Positions 39,682 through 51,564 of a DNA stretch of 64,000 bases are shown one piece after another. The translations under genes and the position numbers were made by a program. How positions within the stretch are numbered: the first letter of the stretch is position 1; each line of letters starts with the position of its first letter. This stretch comes from Stutzerimonas nitrititolerans (GTDB lineage Bacteria > Pseudomonadota > Gammaproteobacteria > Pseudomonadales > Pseudomonadaceae). The stretch is from the NCBI RefSeq assembly GCF_003696285.1, contig NZ_RFFL01000004.1, positions 269,936 through 333,935 on the forward strand. The letters run 5' to 3'. A model generated the notes under the pieces. It was given only the letters and a program-made list of their open reading frames with translations, was not told the DNA's origin and ran no database searches.

Positions 39682-40448
39682 CGTACGGCCTCCTTGGCCA
39701 GGGTCTTCACCGGCAATTCGAGCCAACTGGGTGCTTGTTGCTGGCGGGCGATGGCGATCGCCTTGGTAATGGGGCGGCGCGCGCTGCCGTCGAGTACTTC
39801 CCAGGCGCGCGTCTGTGGGTTCCACCAGCCGCTCTCATGAGCGTCCAGCGTCTGGTAATAAAGCATGGTCCGACCCAGCCGCAGGAATTCGACGCTGCGC
39901 GTGCCACTCTCGGCGGGCAGTTCACCGCGCCAGGCTTCCAGGGTCCGTCCGTAATCACTCTCGATCTGGTACGCCTCGAGGATGCGACGGTACTTCTCGG
40001 CAAGGCTGACATCGGCACGCACCTGCATCTCCTGCAGGCTGGCAAGGCGGTCGGCACGCTCATCGGGCAGGAACGGCAGATCGGCAGCGATGAACTCTTC
40101 CAGCACTTCGATCATGCGGCTCATCTGCGGCGCAACCGCTTCCTGGGTGCGTTCGATGCTGTCCAGTTGCCGCTGAAAGCCTTCCAGCTCCTTGCGCTGC
40201 GCTGCCGTGAGATCGACCAGTTGCGCGTTGTATGCCTTCAGCGCCTCGGCCTGCTGCACGGCATTACGGTAATCGTTGAGCATCTGCCGGGTGGCATCGT
40301 CGAGTTGCTCGATACGCGCTTGCGAAGCCTTGGCTTCTGCAGCCAGGCGCTGACTTTCCTCCAGCGCCGTGTCCAGCGGGGCAGCATAAAGCGGCATGCA
40401 GCACGACAGCACGGCGACCGCCAGGAGGCGGGGAATAAAGGCTTGCAT
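39678..40448 (-). CDS. DUF3450 exported coiled-coil protein, first gene of the TonB operon
   Basis: A 256-residue periplasmic protein with a signal peptide (LLAVAVLSCCMPLYAAP), a coiled coil (about 25-110) and a C-terminal part with YGRTLEAWRGEL, LGRTMLYYQTLDAHESGWWNP. DUF3450 genes are standard leaders of TtpC-TonB2 operons. A probable Fur box precedes the start. Confidence 0.87.
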   Translation of the reverse strand: MQAFIPRLLAVAVLSCCMPLYAAPLDTALEESQRLAAEAKASQARIEQLDDATRQMLNDYRNAVQQAEALKAYNAQLVDLTAAQRKELEGFQRQLDSIERTQEAVAPQMSRMIEVLEEFIAADLPFLPDERADRLASLQEMQVRADVSLAEKYRRILEAYQIESDYGRTLEAWRGELPAESGTRSVEFLRLGRTMLYYQTLDAHESGWWNPQTRAWEVLDGSARRPITKAIAIARQQQAPSWLELPVKTLAKEAVR

Positions 40449-40483
40449 TGATGGATCCCTTGCAGACGGACGTCAAACTCGAA

Positions 40484-40498
40484 AGAGAAACATTATCA
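40484..40498 (-). promoter_or_regulatory. Possible Fur box of the TonB operon
   Basis: Read on the - strand, TGATAATGTTTCTCT matches the 7-1-7 Fur consensus TGATAAT-N-ATTATCA: the left half is perfect, the right half four of seven. It lies about 40 bp upstream of the first TonB-operon gene, where Fur normally acts. Confidence 0.5.
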
Positions 40499-40556
40499 TC
40501 TACCGCAAAACGGATGGCAACCCGGGCAATACGTCGCACACGGGCCGAAGCATTTA

Positions 40557-40570
40557 TTGAGCTGGGTCAA
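40557..40570 (+). promoter_or_regulatory. ANR-type box of the ompW/oprG gene
   Basis: TTGAGCTGGGTCAA matches TTGAT-N4-ATCAA at eight of ten positions. A -10-like TACCAT is at 40592-40597, at the distance expected for class II activation. OprG of P. aeruginosa is known to depend on ANR. Confidence 0.5.
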
Positions 40571-40640
40571 AAATAGGCTTTTGCCGCGCCCTACCATGGC
40601 TTCCAACACGCAACAGAACCCTGTCTCGTTGGAGTCCCTT

Positions 40641-41333
40641 ATGCGCAAGACCCTGTTTACCGCTTCCGTGCTGGCCGTGGCCCTGGCCGCCCCTTTCGCC
40701 CAGGCTCATCAGGCCGGTGATGTGATCGTGCGTGCCGGTGCGATTACCGTTGATCCGCGTGAAGAAACATCAGGCGTTTTCGTGGACCGTGGAGCGCTGG
40801 CTGGCACTGATCTTGGCGGCAAAGCCTCGCTGGACAGCGACACGCAGCTCGGCCTTAACTTTGCGTACATGCTCACAGATCACATTGGCATCGAATTGCT
40901 CGCTGCAACACCTTTCCAACATGACGTGTCTATTTCTGGAACAGCCGGCGGTATCGCAGATGGCAAGCTTGGCGACCTTAAGCACCTACCGCCAACCTTG
41001 AGCCTCGTCTACTACCCAATGGATAGCAAATCAGCTTTTCAGCCTTATGTAGGCGCTGGCGTTAATTACACTTGGTTTTTCGACGAAAGCGTCGGAAGCG
41101 CCGCTACTGCAGGCGGTTTTGATAACTTTCGGGTGAAGAATTCTTGGGGCTGGGCTGCCCAAGTCGGTATGGATTACATGCTGACCGACCAAATCATGGT
41201 CAATGCGCAGGTACGCTACATCGATATCGATACCGATGCGTATGTGGACAACACCATTCTTGGCGTTCGCGCCAAAGTCGACGTAGAAGTAGACCCGATG
41301 GTCTACATGGTCGGCCTCGGCTACAAGTTCTGA
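40641..41333 (+). CDS. oprG: OmpW-family outer-membrane protein (OprG-like)
   Basis: Eight-strand outer-membrane barrel of 230 residues that passes small hydrophobic molecules or amino acids. Signal peptide MRKTLFTASVLAVALAAPFAQAH is followed by AGDVIVRAGAITVDP, typical OmpW. Later strands show QLGLNFAYMLTDHIGIELLAATPFQHD and FQPYVGAGVNYTWFF; the C-terminus YMVGLGYKF ends in the required Phe. The coding sequence looks lower in GC than its neighbours. Genes following it match PA4068-PA4069, so it corresponds to oprG (PA4067). Confidence 0.9.
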   Translation: MRKTLFTASVLAVALAAPFAQAHQAGDVIVRAGAITVDPREETSGVFVDRGALAGTDLGGKASLDSDTQLGLNFAYMLTDHIGIELLAATPFQHDVSISGTAGGIADGKLGDLKHLPPTLSLVYYPMDSKSAFQPYVGAGVNYTWFFDESVGSAATAGGFDNFRVKNSWGWAAQVGMDYMLTDQIMVNAQVRYIDIDTDAYVDNTILGVRAKVDVEVDPMVYMVGLGYKF

Positions 41334-41366
41334 CGAAACCGGCAACCGCCGAATCGCAGACAGAAC

Positions 41367-41389
41367 AAAGGCGCCTTCGAGGCGCCTTT
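41367..41389 (+). terminator. Terminator of oprG
   Basis: AAAGGCGCC at 41367-41375 pairs with GGCGCCTTT at 41381-41389 around TTCGA, followed by GCTTTT. Confidence 0.85.
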
Positions 41390-41426
41390 GCTTTTCCCGT
41401 GATCTACCCCAGCCCTCGCGCCTTTC

Positions 41427-41458
41427 GTAGGGTGGAAAACCGCGAAGCGTTTTCCACG
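41427..41458. repeat. GTAGGGTGGAAAA palindromic repeat, second copy
   Basis: GTAGGGTGGAAAACCGCGAAG followed by CGTTTTCCACG is nearly identical to the copy at 19691-19724 and again lies just after a terminator between genes. Confidence 0.65.
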
Positions 41459-41495
41459 TCTGCCACTGGCATCCACCTATTGGCGGGCAAGGGGA

Positions 41496-42425
41496 CTAAC
41501 GACCGAGCAACTTAGCCAGTCCGTCGCGCATATCGGTCGCCGGTTCCGGCAAACGGAAACGCTGCAACAACCGTGCATTGTTCGCCCGCGAATGGCGAAT
41601 GTCACCGCTACGCGCCGCCTGGTAGCTGACGGGCGGTAGCCCACCCAATACATCCCCGATGGCCGCCAGCAATCCATTCAACGAGGTGGCGCGATTGAGC
41701 CCGACGTTGATCGCCCCTTCTTCGACCGTGGCAACCTCCAGCGCCTGCACCAGCAGCTCGACCAGATCGCCGACATAAAGGAAATCGCGGGTCTGCTCGC
41801 CATCGCCGAACACGGCGATGGGGAGTCCTTTCTGCGCACGCTCGGTGAAGATGCTGATCACACCCGAATAGGGGGAAGACGGATCCTGGCGCGGCCCGTA
41901 GATATTGAAGAAGCGGAACACCACCGGCTCCAGCCCGTGCTGGCTCCGATAGAAATCGAGGTAATGCTCGCTGGCCAGTTTGTCCGCGGCGTAGGGCGTC
42001 AGCGGTGCCTTCGGCGTGTTCTCGTCGATGGATTGCCCTTCGCCGTTATTGCCGTAAATCGCCGCGCTGGAGGCGAAGACCACCCGCCGCACACCATTCT
42101 GGCGCATGGCCTCGCAGAGATTCAGCGTGCCGACCAGATTGCTCTGGTGCGTACCGACCGGATCTTCCACCGACGCCTGCACGGACGCCACCGCGGCCAG
42201 GTGCACCACCGCCGCACACCCCTCGACCGCACGATGCACGGTTTGCGCATCGGCGACGTCACCCTCGATCAGCTCGAGGCGATCGCTGACTGGCAGGTTG
42301 CTGCGCTTGCCCGTGGAGAAATTATCCAGCACCCGCACCGTGTAGCCACGTGCGATAAGGGCGTCGACCAGATTGGAGCCGATGAAGCCGGCGCCACCGG
42401 TAACCAGAATCGGTGAGTCAGTCAT
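41496..42425 (-). CDS. NAD-dependent epimerase/dehydratase (sugar-nucleotide type)
   Basis: Extended short-chain dehydrogenase of 309 residues. GGAGFIGSNLV near residue 10 binds NAD, with the catalytic SSAAIYG serine region and YAADK (Tyr-x-x-x-Lys), then RFFNIYGPRQDPSSPYSGVIS. It is most like UDP-glucose/GlcNAc 4-epimerases; substrate unproven. Corresponds to PA4068 and overlaps the next gene by eight bases. Confidence 0.88.
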   Translation of the reverse strand: MTDSPILVTGGAGFIGSNLVDALIARGYTVRVLDNFSTGKRSNLPVSDRLELIEGDVADAQTVHRAVEGCAAVVHLAAVASVQASVEDPVGTHQSNLVGTLNLCEAMRQNGVRRVVFASSAAIYGNNGEGQSIDENTPKAPLTPYAADKLASEHYLDFYRSQHGLEPVVFRFFNIYGPRQDPSSPYSGVISIFTERAQKGLPIAVFGDGEQTRDFLYVGDLVELLVQALEVATVEEGAINVGLNRATSLNGLLAAIGDVLGGLPPVSYQAARSGDIRHSRANNARLLQRFRLPEPATDMRDGLAKLLGR

Positions 42426-43302
42426 GGCGGTAATAACGATCCAGCAGGTCCGGCAGACCGGCGCGCCAGGCGCGCGGCTTGATGCCGAAGGTATTGAAGA
42501 TTTTCTTGCAGGCCAGCACGCCATGTTGCGGCTCGTCCGCCGCATCGGGGCAGTCGGCGTGTGCAATCGCGGAAACGCCTTCGAGGGTGAACTGCCGGTA
42601 ATGAGTCGCCTCGGCGTAAACCGCCTGGCCCACGACCAGCGGCGTCGAAGCCTCGTGACCGCCGTAATGGTAGGTGCCCCAAAGCGGCGCGCCGCAATCG
42701 AGCTGCTTGAGCACGGCGAGAATCACCCGCGCCGCATCCTCTACCGGAGTGGGATTGCCGCGCCGATCGTCGGCCAGAAAGAATTCTTCGTGCTGTTCGA
42801 GACGTAGCAGAAAGCGTCCGAGCAAGCCGTCCGGGCTGTCATCGAGCAGCCAGCCGAACCGCAACAGCACATGCCTGGGGCACAGCGCACGCACGCTCTG
42901 CTCGATCCGGCACAGCGCCCGGCTGCGCGCATCCAGCGGCGCGACCTCATCCTTTTCGTTGTATGCCGTGGTACGCGCACCATCGAATACGCGATAGCTC
43001 GAAGGCTGCAACAGGACGAACTGATGATGCTGACAGAGTTCGGCCAGGCGTTCGACGGCACGCTCCTGGCCATTGAGCACTGACTCCTCGACATGACCCG
43101 CCTGGAACCAGTCGACGTAATAGGCAAGGTTGATCACGACATCCGGGCGGTTGTCGTCGAGCAGTTTGGTCAGGCTTGGAGCATCCCAGCCCTGTTCGGG
43201 CGAAGGGGGGGCAAGGAAAGTGATCTCTTCCTCGCCGCCGAGGCGGATCAGCGCCTGACCCAGGGCATTACCACCGCCCAACAGCATCAGGCGCATTCGC
43301 AT
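42418..43302 (-). CDS. RmlD-like sugar-nucleotide-binding protein
   Basis: A 294-residue Rossmann protein of the RmlD/NAD(P)-binding type: LMLLGGGNALGQALIRLG near the start, DVVINLAYYVDWFQAGHVEESVLNGQ, LLQPSSYRVFDG. The usual YxxxK pair is not evident, so catalytic activity is uncertain. Its place before the epimerase equals PA4069. Function unknown; joint action in a surface polysaccharide route is an inference. Confidence 0.78.
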   Translation of the reverse strand: MRMRLMLLGGGNALGQALIRLGGEEEITFLAPPSPEQGWDAPSLTKLLDDNRPDVVINLAYYVDWFQAGHVEESVLNGQERAVERLAELCQHHQFVLLQPSSYRVFDGARTTAYNEKDEVAPLDARSRALCRIEQSVRALCPRHVLLRFGWLLDDSPDGLLGRFLLRLEQHEEFFLADDRRGNPTPVEDAARVILAVLKQLDCGAPLWGTYHYGGHEASTPLVVGQAVYAEATHYRQFTLEGVSAIAHADCPDAADEPQHGVLACKKIFNTFGIKPRAWRAGLPDLLDRYYRHD

Positions 43303-43312
43303 TCAACCGGAC

Positions 43313-43795
43313 TCAGAAAGGAATATCGTCGTCGAAGCTGTCGTAGTCCGGAGCAGGCTGCTGAGCAGGCTTCGGCTGGGACGGTGCCGGGCGTGCGGCC
43401 TGCTGCGGCTCGCGCTGCGGACGCGGCTGGCGCGGCTCATCGGAGCTGCCGCCGCGGCTGCCGAGCAGCTGCATGCTGCCGTTCATATCCACCACGATCT
43501 CGGTGGTGTAGCGCTTGACGCCGTCCTTCTCCCACTCGCGGGTCTGCAGGCGTCCTTCGATGTAGCACTGCGAGCCCTTGCGCAGGTACTCGCCGGCAAT
43601 CTCGGCGACCTTGCCGAACAGCACCACGCGGTGCCACTCGGTGCGCTCCTGCAGCTGACCGGTCTGCTTGTCCTTCCAGCTGTCGGTGGTCGCCAGCGTG
43701 ATGTTGGTCACCGCATTGCCATTGGGCATGTAGCGGGTTTCCGGGTCGCCGCCGACATTGCCGATCAAGATGACTTTATTCACCCCTCTGGCCAT
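43313..43795 (-). CDS. ssb: Single-stranded DNA-binding protein
   Basis: Tetrameric ssDNA-binding protein of 160 residues. OB fold (1-112) begins [19 protein letters not shown] and includes [23 protein letters not shown] and [24 protein letters not shown]; the tail is Pro/Gln rich and ends in DSFDDDIPF, the conserved partner-binding tip. AAGGAG precedes the ATG. A plausible promoter lies 80-110 bp upstream. Order ssb-MFS-uvrA equals P. aeruginosa PA4232-PA4234. Confidence 0.97.
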   Translation of the reverse strand: MARGVNKVILIGNVGGDPETRYMPNGNAVTNITLATTDSWKDKQTGQLQERTEWHRVVLFGKVAEIAGEYLRKGSQCYIEGRLQTREWEKDGVKRYTTEIVVDMNGSMQLLGSRGGSSDEPRQPRPQREPQQAARPAPSQPKPAQQPAPDYDSFDDDIPF

Positions 43796-43876
43796 GGGTA
43801 ACTCCTTATCTGAAACATGAATTAGGCTGGCTCAATGAAGAATCCCGCGCGGCAGGAAAAAAGCCAATGACCGCGA

Positions 43877-43904
43877 ATCTTACCTCAGCCAGCCATGCCG
43901 ACAA
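43877..43904 (-). promoter_or_regulatory. Possible ssb promoter
   Basis: On the - strand, TTGTCG (43899-43904) and TAAGAT (43877-43882) are separated by 16 bp, upstream of ssb. No LexA dyad is seen. Confidence 0.35.
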
Positions 43905-43970
43905 CAGCAGGTAACCGCAAGAGACCGGCCGGAGTCGTTTTTTTGCCAGGCACGTCGCGGACAGTATCGC

Positions 43971-45338
43971 TCAGGCCACGAGCCGATCGAGCGCCGCCCT
44001 GTCGAGCTGCTGCGTATCCACCTTGACATAGGCGGCGCCCTCTTCCGCCAGCACGATCGCATCCGAAACGCCTGACACCGCCAGTAGCTGGGACGTCAGC
44101 TCGGGATTGGACAGCGCCGATTCCGACAGTGGCAACCGCAGGCTGGTGACGTAGGGCGGCTCACGCATGCTCCAGACGATCAGCAACCACAAGGCGCCAA
44201 GCCCGGCACAGCCGGCGAACACGACTTCAAGCCCACCCAGCTGATAGAGCCAGCCACCGAGAATGCCGCCCAGCCCTGCCCCCAGGAACTGGCTGGTGGA
44301 ATACACCCCCATCGCCGTCCCCTTGCCGCCGGCCGGCGCGACCTTGCTGATCAGCGATGGTAGCGAGGCCTCCAGCAGATTGAAGGCAGTGAAGAAGATC
44401 ACCATGCCGACCACCAGCGCCCAGAGGCCGTGCCCGAACTGCCAGAAGAACAGCTCGCACAGCAACAGTACGCCAACCGCGCCGAGCAACACGCGGCGCA
44501 TCTGGCGCTTCTTCTCGCCATAGATGATGAACGGCACCATGCCCAGGAAGCCGACCAGCAGGGCTGTCAGATAGACCCACCAGTGCTCGTCCTTGGGCAG
44601 CGCCGCCTCTTCCACCAGCGCCAGCGGCAGCGCGACGAAACTCGCCATGAGGATGGCATGCAGCGCAAAGATGCTGATATCCAGGCGCAGCAGGTCGGGA
44701 TGACGCAGGGTCGCCCCCAGCGCCTGGCTCGCCACGCCCGATTCACGATGCTGCAGATGGCGCTGCGCGCGCGGCAGGGTGGCGACGATGACGCCCCCCA
44801 GCAGCGCCAGCGCCGCCGTCAGCCAGAACAGTGCGGACAAGCCGAACGCCCTGGCCACCAGCGGACCGATCACCATGGCGACGGCGAACGACAAACCGAT
44901 GCTCATGCCGATCATCGCCATGGCCTTGGTGCGGTGCTGCTCGCGGGTCAGGTCGGAGAGCAGCGCCATCACCGCCGCGGAAATCGCCCCTGCGCCCTGC
45001 AGTATGCGGCCGGCGATCACCCCCCAGATACTGTCGGACATGGCCGCCAGCACCGCCCCGGCGGCGAAGATCAGCAAGCCGAAATAGATGATCGGCAGAC
45101 GGCCGATGCGATCGGAAAGAATGCCGAAGGGAATTTGCAGCAGCGCCTGGGTCAAACCATAGGCGCCGATGGCAAGGCCGATCAGCGCCGGCGTCGCCCC
45201 CTGCAGATCCATTCCATAGGTCGCCAGCACCGGCAACACCATGAACATGCCGAGCATGCGAAACGCGAAGACCAGGGCCAGCCCGGAAGCCGCACGGGTT
45301 TCGCTGGCGCTCATGCGCTCGCTGTATGGGTCCTGCAT
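43971..45338 (-). CDS. YajR-like MFS transporter with C-terminal YAM-type domain
   Basis: Major facilitator protein of 455 residues with 12 membrane segments; GILSDRIGRLPIIYFGLL is the A-motif between helices 2 and 3. After helix 12 a soluble domain of about 65 residues ends LLAVSGVSDAIVLAEEGAAYVKVDTQQLDRAALDRL, resembling the ferredoxin-like YAM domain of E. coli YajR. Substrate unknown. ATG 45338 is chosen; ATG 45314 is possible. Divergent from uvrA. Confidence 0.88.
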   Translation of the reverse strand: MQDPYSERMSASETRAASGLALVFAFRMLGMFMVLPVLATYGMDLQGATPALIGLAIGAYGLTQALLQIPFGILSDRIGRLPIIYFGLLIFAAGAVLAAMSDSIWGVIAGRILQGAGAISAAVMALLSDLTREQHRTKAMAMIGMSIGLSFAVAMVIGPLVARAFGLSALFWLTAALALLGGVIVATLPRAQRHLQHRESGVASQALGATLRHPDLLRLDISIFALHAILMASFVALPLALVEEAALPKDEHWWVYLTALLVGFLGMVPFIIYGEKKRQMRRVLLGAVGVLLLCELFFWQFGHGLWALVVGMVIFFTAFNLLEASLPSLISKVAPAGGKGTAMGVYSTSQFLGAGLGGILGGWLYQLGGLEVVFAGCAGLGALWLLIVWSMREPPYVTSLRLPLSESALSNPELTSQLLAVSGVSDAIVLAEEGAAYVKVDTQQLDRAALDRLVA

Positions 45339-45509
45339 CTGGGGGTCTCGCTTGAATGAACCGGCGGCGATTCTAGCAGCCAAGGCATTGGCGGCACAGG
45401 CGCGTAGATGCCACAGCGTCGTTTCGATAGAAGCGCTGGAGGTTGAAGGCTGAACGAAAAGCCTCTCGGCCAGCCATCAGCGCTTTTATCGGCTCTTGCC
45501 CCTTTACCG

Positions 45510-45515
45510 TATACT
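45510..45515 (+). promoter_or_regulatory. -10 element of uvrA
   Basis: TATACT lies 34 bp before the uvrA start. No good -35 is found at 16-18 bp spacing, and no LexA (CTGT-N8-ACAG) dyad is visible in the 210-bp intergenic region. Confidence 0.35.
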
Positions 45516-45548
45516 TGCCGGTTTCTCCGCCCGCCACGCGAGGCTGCT

Positions 45549-48398
<2,850 letters not shown>

Positions 48399-48420
48399 GC
48401 TTTCGCGGCATTCCGAAAAC

Positions 48421-48451
48421 AAAAAACCGCAGCAGCGCTGCGGTTTTTTTT
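48421..48451. terminator. Bidirectional terminator between uvrA and katA
   Basis: AAAAAACCGCAGC at 48421-48433 pairs with GCTGCGGTTTTTT at 48437-48449 with loop AGC; flanking A and T tracts serve both convergent genes. Confidence 0.9.
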
Positions 48452-48467
48452 GCCTCGGGACCAGCGA

Positions 48468-49928
48468 TCAGGCCAGCGCCTCCTCGACCGGCAGATCGAG
48501 CGCTGCCGCGACACCGGCACCATAGGCGGGGTCGGCCAGGTAGCAGTGCCTGATGTGCCGCAGCTTGATATGCCGCGCCGCATCGCCCATCGCCCGCGCC
48601 GTGTTGCCGAACAGGCGCTGTTGCTCATCGGCCTTCATCAAGCGGAACAGATCGCCCGGCTGGGTGAAGTAATCCGCATCGTCCGCACGGAAATCGTAAC
48701 GGGCAGCTGCCCCTTCGAGCGCCAGCGGCGGCTCGCTGAAATCAGGCTGCTCCTGCCACTCACCGTAGGTGTTCGGCTGGTAGTGCAGCCGGCCGCCGTG
48801 GTTACCGTCGACCCGCATGGCACCGTCACGGTGGTAACTGTGCATTGGACAGCGTGGCGCATTCACCGGGATCTGGTGGTGGTTGACGCCCAGACGGTAG
48901 CGCTGCGCGTCACCGTAGGAGAACAGACGGCCTTGCAACATGCGATCCGGCGAGAAGCTGATGCCCGGCACCACATTGGCGGGCGTGAACGCGGCCTGCT
49001 CGACGTCCTGGAAGTAGTTGTCGGCGTTGCGATTGAGCTCGTAGTAACCCACTTCGATCAGCGGGTAATCCTTCTTCGACCAGACCTTGGTCAGGTCAAA
49101 CGGGTGGAAGCGATAGCTCGCCGCCTCGGCTTCCGGCATCACCTGCACATACATGGTCCAGCGTGGGAAATCACCACGCTCAATGGCCTCGAACAGGTCT
49201 CGCTGCGAGCTCTCGCGGTCATTGGCGACGATGGCTGCCGCTTCCGCGTCGGTCAGGTTCTTGATGCCCTGCTGGGTCTTGAAGTGGAACTTGACCCAGT
49301 AGCGCTGATTGTCGGCGCTGATGAAGCTGTAGGTGTGCGAGCCGAAGCCATGCATGTGCCGGTACGAGGCCGGAATGCCCCGGTCGCCCATCACGTAGGT
49401 GATCTGGTGCAAGGCCTCGGGCAGGCCGGTCCAGAAGTCCCAGTTGTTGTTGGCGCTGCGCATGTTGGTGCGCGGATCGCGCTTGACCGCGTGGTTCAGG
49501 TCGGGGAATTTCAGCGGGTCGCGGAAGAAGAACACCGGCGTGTTGTTGCCGACCATGTCCCAGTTGCCCTGCTCGGTGTAGAACTTCAGAGCATAGCCGC
49601 GGATGTCGCGCTCGGCATCCGCTGCACCACGCTCGCCGGCCACAGTGGAGAAGCGCGCGAACATGGGAGTCTTCTTGCCAACCTCGGAAAAGATCGCGGC
49701 CTTGGTATAGCGGGTGATGTCGTGAGTGACCACGAACTCGCCAAAGGCTCCGGAGCCTTTGGCATGCATGCGGCGTTCGGGAATCACTTCGCGGTCGAAA
49801 TGCGCCAGCTTTTCCAGGAACCACACGTCCTGCAGCAACATCGGGCCACGCGGGCCGGCAGTCAGGGAATTCTGGTTTTCAGCTACCGGCGCACCGGCAA
49901 CGGTCGTCAACCTGGGCTTGTCAGTCAT
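48468..49928 (-). CDS. katA: KatA, monofunctional haem catalase
   Basis: Small-subunit (clade 3-type) catalase, 486 residues, disproportionating hydrogen peroxide. Motifs are [21 protein letters not shown] [13 protein letters not shown] with catalytic His, [12 protein letters not shown] with the Asn, and the haem-ligand tyrosine in [33 protein letters not shown] precedes the ATG. Between uvrA and katA P. aeruginosa carries bfrA (bacterioferritin); here the gap is only 69 bp and bfrA is absent. Confidence 0.97.
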   Translation of the reverse strand: MTDKPRLTTVAGAPVAENQNSLTAGPRGPMLLQDVWFLEKLAHFDREVIPERRMHAKGSGAFGEFVVTHDITRYTKAAIFSEVGKKTPMFARFSTVAGERGAADAERDIRGYALKFYTEQGNWDMVGNNTPVFFFRDPLKFPDLNHAVKRDPRTNMRSANNNWDFWTGLPEALHQITYVMGDRGIPASYRHMHGFGSHTYSFISADNQRYWVKFHFKTQQGIKNLTDAEAAAIVANDRESSQRDLFEAIERGDFPRWTMYVQVMPEAEAASYRFHPFDLTKVWSKKDYPLIEVGYYELNRNADNYFQDVEQAAFTPANVVPGISFSPDRMLQGRLFSYGDAQRYRLGVNHHQIPVNAPRCPMHSYHRDGAMRVDGNHGGRLHYQPNTYGEWQEQPDFSEPPLALEGAAARYDFRADDADYFTQPGDLFRLMKADEQQRLFGNTARAMGDAARHIKLRHIRHCYLADPAYGAGVAAALDLPVEEALA

Positions 49929-50061
49929 GTTTAGCTCCTTGGATGGCATCCATCATTACAGCGAAACCGGGGTTACCGGCGGTATGGGTGCCATCATAGG
50001 AAGCCGAGCGAAGCGAGACCAATGCGTTGAGTCAACACAGTCGATAGAAAATATGGATATA

Positions 50062-50090
50062 AAAAAACCGAGCCTGAAGGCTCGGTTCTT
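50062..50090 (-). terminator. Terminator of the alpha operon after rplQ
   Basis: AACCGAGCC at 50065-50073 pairs with GGCTCGGTT at 50078-50086 around TGAA; on the - strand the stem is followed by TTTTTTTAT. Confidence 0.9.
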
Positions 50091-50108
50091 TTTCCGAAAA
50101 GCCGAGGC

Positions 50109-50495
50109 TTATTCGGCTGCTTCCACTTCACCAGTAACCGGACGGTCAACCAGTTCGACGTAAGCCATGGGGGCGTTGTCCCCAGCACGGAAGCCGCACT
50201 TGAGGATACGCAGGTAGCCGCCCTGACGGGTGGCGTAACGCGGACCCAGATCGCTGAACAGCTTGCCGACGATAGCCTTCGAACGAGTACGGTCGAAAGC
50301 CAGGCGACGGTTGGCGACGCTGTCTTCCTTGGCCAGGGTGATCAGCGGCTCGGCGACGCGACGCAGTTCCTTGGCCTTGGGCAGGGTGGTCTTGATCAGT
50401 TCGTGCTCGAACAGCGACACCGCCATGTTCTGGAACATGGCCTTGCGGTGTGCGCTGGTGCGGCTCAGGTGACGGCCACTTTTACGATGACGCAT
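50109..50495 (-). CDS. rplQ: 50S ribosomal protein L17
   Basis: L17 lies near the peptide exit tunnel of the large subunit. The 128-residue protein begins [25 protein letters not shown] and contains [23 protein letters not shown], the family core, with a short acidic tail. It is the last gene of the alpha operon, 45 bp after rpoA, and is followed by a strong terminator. Confidence 0.98.
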   Translation of the reverse strand: MRHRKSGRHLSRTSAHRKAMFQNMAVSLFEHELIKTTLPKAKELRRVAEPLITLAKEDSVANRRLAFDRTRSKAIVGKLFSDLGPRYATRQGGYLRILKCGFRAGDNAPMAYVELVDRPVTGEVEAAE

Positions 50496-50540
50496 GATTG
50501 AAATTCCTTACCAAACGATCAGTTCGGTGACTAGGGACGA

Positions 50541-51542
50541 TCAGGCCGTGGCCTTATCGTCCTTCTTGAGACTTGCCGGCGGCCAGTTATCGAGGCGCAT
50601 GCCGAGGGACAGACCACGCGAGGCCAGAACGTCTTTGATTTCGGTCAGAGACTTCTTGCCCAGGTTCGGCGTCTTCAACAGTTCCACTTCGGTGCGCTGG
50701 ATCAGATCACCGATGTAGTAGATGTTCTCTGCCTTGAGGCAGTTAGCCGAACGAACGGTCAGTTCCAGGTCATCCACCGGACGCAGCAGAATCGGATCGA
50801 TCTCGTCTTCCTGCTCGACCACTACCGGCTCGCTGTCGCCCTTGAGGTCGACGAATGCAGCCAGTTGCTGTTGGAGGATAGTCGCGGCGCGACGGATCGC
50901 CTCTTCGGGATCCAGGGTGCCGTTGGTTTCGAGATCGATAACCAGCTTGTCCAGGTTGGTGCGCTGTTCGACACGAGCGTTCTCGACCACATAAGCCACG
51001 CGACGTACCGGGCTGAAAGTGGCGTCGAGCTGAAGACGGCCGATACTGCGGCTTTCATCCTCATCGCTCTGACGCGCATCAGCCGGCTCGTAACCACGGC
51101 CGCGAGCGACCTTGAGCTTCATGTTGATCGAGCCATTGGCCGCCAGGTTGGCGATCAGGTGATCGCCATTGACGATTTCGACATCGTGATCCAGCTGGAT
51201 ATCGGCAGCGGTAACAGGGCCCGCGCCCTTCTTCACCAGGCTCAAGGTCACTTCATCACGGCCGTGCAGCTTGATGGCGATACCTTTGAGGTTGAGCAGG
51301 ATTTCGATGACATCTTCCTGCACGCCCTCGATGGCGCTGTACTCGTGGAGCACGCCGTCGATCTCAGCCTCGGCCACGGCGCAGCCAGGCATGGAGGACA
51401 ACAGAATGCGACGCAGCGCGTTGCCCAGGGTGTGGCCGAAACCACGCTCGAGAGGCTCGAGCGTGATCTTGGCACGGGTCGGACTGACCACCTGCACATC
51501 GATATGGCGGGGGGTCAGGAACTCATTTACCGAACTCTGCAT
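50541..51542 (-). CDS. rpoA: RNA polymerase alpha subunit
   Basis: Assembly and regulator-contact subunit of RNA polymerase, 333 residues as usual for Pseudomonas. N-terminal dimer domain (about 1-235) includes [23 protein letters not shown]; the C-terminal domain (about 250-325) shows [50 protein letters not shown], which binds UP elements and activators such as ANR. Confidence 0.98.
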   Translation of the reverse strand: MQSSVNEFLTPRHIDVQVVSPTRAKITLEPLERGFGHTLGNALRRILLSSMPGCAVAEAEIDGVLHEYSAIEGVQEDVIEILLNLKGIAIKLHGRDEVTLSLVKKGAGPVTAADIQLDHDVEIVNGDHLIANLAANGSINMKLKVARGRGYEPADARQSDEDESRSIGRLQLDATFSPVRRVAYVVENARVEQRTNLDKLVIDLETNGTLDPEEAIRRAATILQQQLAAFVDLKGDSEPVVVEQEDEIDPILLRPVDDLELTVRSANCLKAENIYYIGDLIQRTEVELLKTPNLGKKSLTEIKDVLASRGLSLGMRLDNWPPASLKKDDKATA

Positions 51543-51564
51543 GGATACACCTATTTTCTAGCCC

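Noticed and set aside
45384..45548. LexA box search ahead of uvrA
   Set aside because: No CTGT-N8-ACAG dyad was found, so SOS control cannot be claimed.
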